The notes beneath the pieces were generated by a model. It was not told where the DNA came from. It was given only the letters and a program-made list of their open reading frames with translations, and did no database searches. Below, piece by piece: positions 62,476 through 64,000 of a stretch of 64,000 bases of DNA (the stretch's first letter is position 1; every line of letters begins with the position of its first letter). Position numbers and translations under genes: made by a program. Source of the DNA: JAQUCI01 sp034932685 (GTDB lineage: Bacteria > Bacillota_I > Bacilli_A > Erysipelotrichales > Erysipelotrichaceae); contig JAYFOM010000012.1 in NCBI GenBank assembly GCA_034932685.1, positions 73,010 to 137,009 of the forward strand, read 5' to 3'.

Positions 62476-63620
62476 AAGTTCTGACCTTTCTCTTCATCAT
62501 CATTTAGCGTCAGAGCAATTCTAGTTGTGATATCAGCACTACCAAAAACTTGATTTGCTTTAATCACATCGCTTTGACCAATGATGGCCCGATTAACAAT
62601 GGCTCCTACTTCAACTCTAGCCTTTGGTAACAGGATTGAGTCTTTGATCTTAGCATTAAGACCAACATAACAATCGGTGCTTACAATCGAATGAGTGACC
62701 TCACCAAAGACTTCGGAGCCATTAGCAATTATACAGTTTTCTACCACCGCATTTTCACCAATATAATAAGGAGGACTAGTATTCGCATTACTCATGATTG
62801 GCATGTCACTATCACTAAGTGAAAAGTCAGGATCATCATCTAAAAGTGCCATACTTGTTTCATGATAACTATCAATAGTTCCAACATCTTTCCAATAACC
62901 ACTAAAACGATGAGTAAACAGTCTTTTATTTTCGTTTAGTAATTTAGGAATTATATTCTTTCCAAAATCGTGTGCAGATGTTGTATCAACACTATCTTCT
63001 TGAAGCGCCTTCAACAAGACATCAGTGGTAAATATATAAATACCCATTGAAGCAAGATTAGAAATGGGATTAGCTGGTTTTTCAACGAATTCTTTAATTG
63101 CTCCAGTATCATCAGTTATCATGATGCCAAATCGTGACGCCTCTTCCCACGCTACTTCCATAACAGATATCGTTAGGTCAGCGTTATTATCTTGATGTGT
63201 CTTGAGCATCTTACGATAATCCATGCGATAGATATGATCACCAGAAAGAATTAATACATATTCTGGTTTATGTAGCTTTATATAATCGATATTACGAAAC
63301 ACCGCATCAGCTGTTCCTTTATACCACTGTCCACCAAGTTCAGTCTCGTACGGTGGTAAGATCGATACTCCGGCATTTGGAATATCTAAATCCCAAGCTG
63401 CCCCAGTCCCAATATAAGAATTAAGTAAAAGCGGTCGATATTGCGTTAAAACGCCAACCGTCTTAATATGAGAGTTTGCACAATTTGACAATGAGAAATC
63501 AATGATGCGATATTTCCCACCAAATGATACTCCTGGTTTAGCTATCTTTTTAGTCAGCGATTCTAACCTGCTTCCTTGACCACCAGCTAACAACATCGCA
63601 AGACAATCAGTTTTTTTCAT
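62472..63620 (-). CDS. glgC: Glucose-1-phosphate adenylyltransferase
   Basis: GlgC makes ADP-glucose, the committed step of bacterial glycogen synthesis. The 382-residue protein has LLAGGQGSRLESLTKK near residue 10, KPGVSFGGKYRIIDF, SGDHIYRMDY and a C-terminal beta-helix domain. RBS AAGGAGG. It is transcribed toward glgD. Upstream, a small ORF and a terminator lie between the likely promoter and this gene. Confidence 0.96.
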   Translation of the reverse strand: MKKTDCLAMLLAGGQGSRLESLTKKIAKPGVSFGGKYRIIDFSLSNCANSHIKTVGVLTQYRPLLLNSYIGTGAAWDLDIPNAGVSILPPYETELGGQWYKGTADAVFRNIDYIKLHKPEYVLILSGDHIYRMDYRKMLKTHQDNNADLTISVMEVAWEEASRFGIMITDDTGAIKEFVEKPANPISNLASMGIYIFTTDVLLKALQEDSVDTTSAHDFGKNIIPKLLNENKRLFTHRFSGYWKDVGTIDSYHETSMALLDDDPDFSLSDSDMPIMSNANTSPPYYIGENAVVENCIIANGSEVFGEVTHSIVSTDCYVGLNAKIKDSILLPKARVEVGAIVNRAIIGQSDVIKANQVFGSADITTRIALTLNDDEEKGQNL

Positions 63621-63659
63621 TAGTTATACCTCCTTATCTATTTAATTCCCTCTTTATAA

Positions 63660-63691
63660 AAAGCGCAAAACAACATTTCGTTTTGCGCTTT
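63660..63691 (-). terminator. Terminator/attenuator ahead of glgC
   Basis: On the minus strand AAAGCGCAAAAC and GTTTTGCGCTTT form a perfect 12-bp stem with an 8-base loop, followed by TTTTATAAA. It begins at the stop codon of the small ORF and ends 39 bases ahead of the glgC start codon. Confidence 0.85.
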
Positions 63692-63779
63692 AAACATTGA
63701 TTATTTCCATATGATAAAAAAGGTGATCATAATCTTGATAGCGAATTGTATCGTCACTTAAACAGCGTTGCTGATACAC
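63690..63779 (-). CDS. Small ORF (29 residues), possible leader peptide of glgC
   Basis: This GTG-started ORF of 29 codons has GGAGG eight bases upstream and a good promoter ahead. The product is hydrophilic and rich in Tyr, Asp and His (starts MYQQRCLSDD, ends HMEIINV) and I do not recognise it. Its stop codon lies on the first bases of the terminator stem, so a ribosome ending there would cover the 5' arm. It may be a leader peptide controlling glgCD, or a free-standing small gene. Confidence 0.5.
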   Translation of the reverse strand: MYQQRCLSDDTIRYQDYDHLFYHMEIINV

Positions 63780-63820
63780 AAATTATTCCTCCGATTACAT
63801 TCAATTTAATATCTATCTTC

Positions 63821-63849
63821 ATTATACAGTTTCAATTAAATTATCTCAA
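63821..63849 (-). promoter_or_regulatory. Promoter ahead of the small ORF and glgCD
   Basis: TTGAGA (63849-63844) and TATAAT (63826-63821) are 17 bases apart on the minus strand, a near-consensus sigma-A promoter. The insertion sequence end lies 17 bases behind it. Confidence 0.7.
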
Positions 63850-63865
63850 TAATCTAAATATAAAA

Positions 63866-64000
63866 GGTTCTAGAATAATTGTTGGGGTGATGTCTAAAAT
63901 ATAAAAGGACATAAGAATGAATATCCGATAAAATGGAGTTAGTTAAGACCATGAAAGGATAATCAACCTATGTCCCAAAACAATACTATCATAAGATTAT
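63866..64000 (+). mobile_element. Left end of an ISL3-like insertion sequence
   Basis: A likely terminal repeat starting GGTTCTAGAATAATTGTTGG begins near 63866 and is followed after about 105 bases by a transposase start. The element runs off the window, so the other end and the target duplication cannot be seen. The boundary is approximate. Confidence 0.55.
63970..64000 (+). CDS. Transposase N-terminus, ISL3-like, 3' cut by the window edge
   Basis: Only ten codons are visible (MSQNNTIIRL). This start resembles many ISL3-family transposases, and AAAGGA lies nine bases upstream. The call rests on the start peptide and on the repeat-like sequence ahead of it. Confidence 0.5.
   Translation, partial: MSQNNTIIRL

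Noticed and set aside
1..64000. CRISPR arrays, rRNA genes or prophage
   Set aside because: No direct-repeat/spacer pattern, rRNA stretch, or phage structural or integrase gene was seen.

Overview
The window is about 64 kb of low-GC, AT-rich DNA from a low-GC Gram-positive (Bacillota) bacterium. Supporting signs are strong AGGAGG-type ribosome sites, a PyrR-controlled pyr leader, MurT/GatD-type wall genes, a FabK-type fatty acid operon, a flavodiiron protein and glycogen genes. TGA is used as a stop, so this is not a Mycoplasma-code genome. The gene set would fit an anaerobic, perhaps gut-associated Erysipelotrichia-like or related lineage, but the taxonomy is inference.

Layout: (1) 1-7.5 kb is an amino-sugar region with a truncated SIS-domain gene, a GntR regulator and two nagA paralogues. 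These flank a lipase-like/DsrE-like pair and a + strand run of a C45 N-terminal-nucleophile hydrolase followed by an MNT/HEPN pair. (2) 7.6-18.2 kb holds a HAD phosphatase, murT-gatD (the GatD lacks its catalytic residues), a phosphate transporter with its DUF47 partner, pyrR-uracil permease behind a pyr attenuator, and rlmA-msrAB-cysK-cysE. (3) 18.3-30.8 kb is one long minus-strand cluster. It encodes an initiating sugar-phosphate transferase, three glycosyltransferases, a Wzy-like polymerase, two Wzz-like proteins and three PAPS-type sulfotransferases. It ends with cysD and a cysN-cysC fusion that would make PAPS. I read it as a sulfated exopolysaccharide pathway. (4) 30.9-37.7 kb carries acetyltransferases, a flavodiiron protein, Cof-type phosphatases, two tRNAs and a membrane-bound diguanylate cyclase. 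(5) 37.9-39.8 kb has a PfkB sugar kinase and manA. (6) 40.0-50.9 kb is a complete type II fatty acid operon: acpP-accB-accC-accD-accA-fabH-fabK-(second FabK-like)-fabD-fabG-fabF-fabZ-birA. (7) 50.9-52.0 kb has a Nif3-like gene and a cold-shock gene. (8) 52.2-63.6 kb is a complete glycogen locus: glgB-glgP-glgA and a GH13-GH77 fusion, convergent with glgC-glgD. (9) The right edge holds a 29-codon ORF between a good promoter and a terminator ahead of glgC, then the left end of an ISL3-like insertion sequence.

The strongest candidate for an under-described system is the sulfated polysaccharide cluster, where PAPS supply and three sulfotransferases share one strand with polymer assembly genes. 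Other points of note are the GatD homologue without Cys or His, the GH13-GH77 fusion, a divergent second NagA, an MNT protein with an altered motif, and the leader ORF/terminator ahead of glgC.
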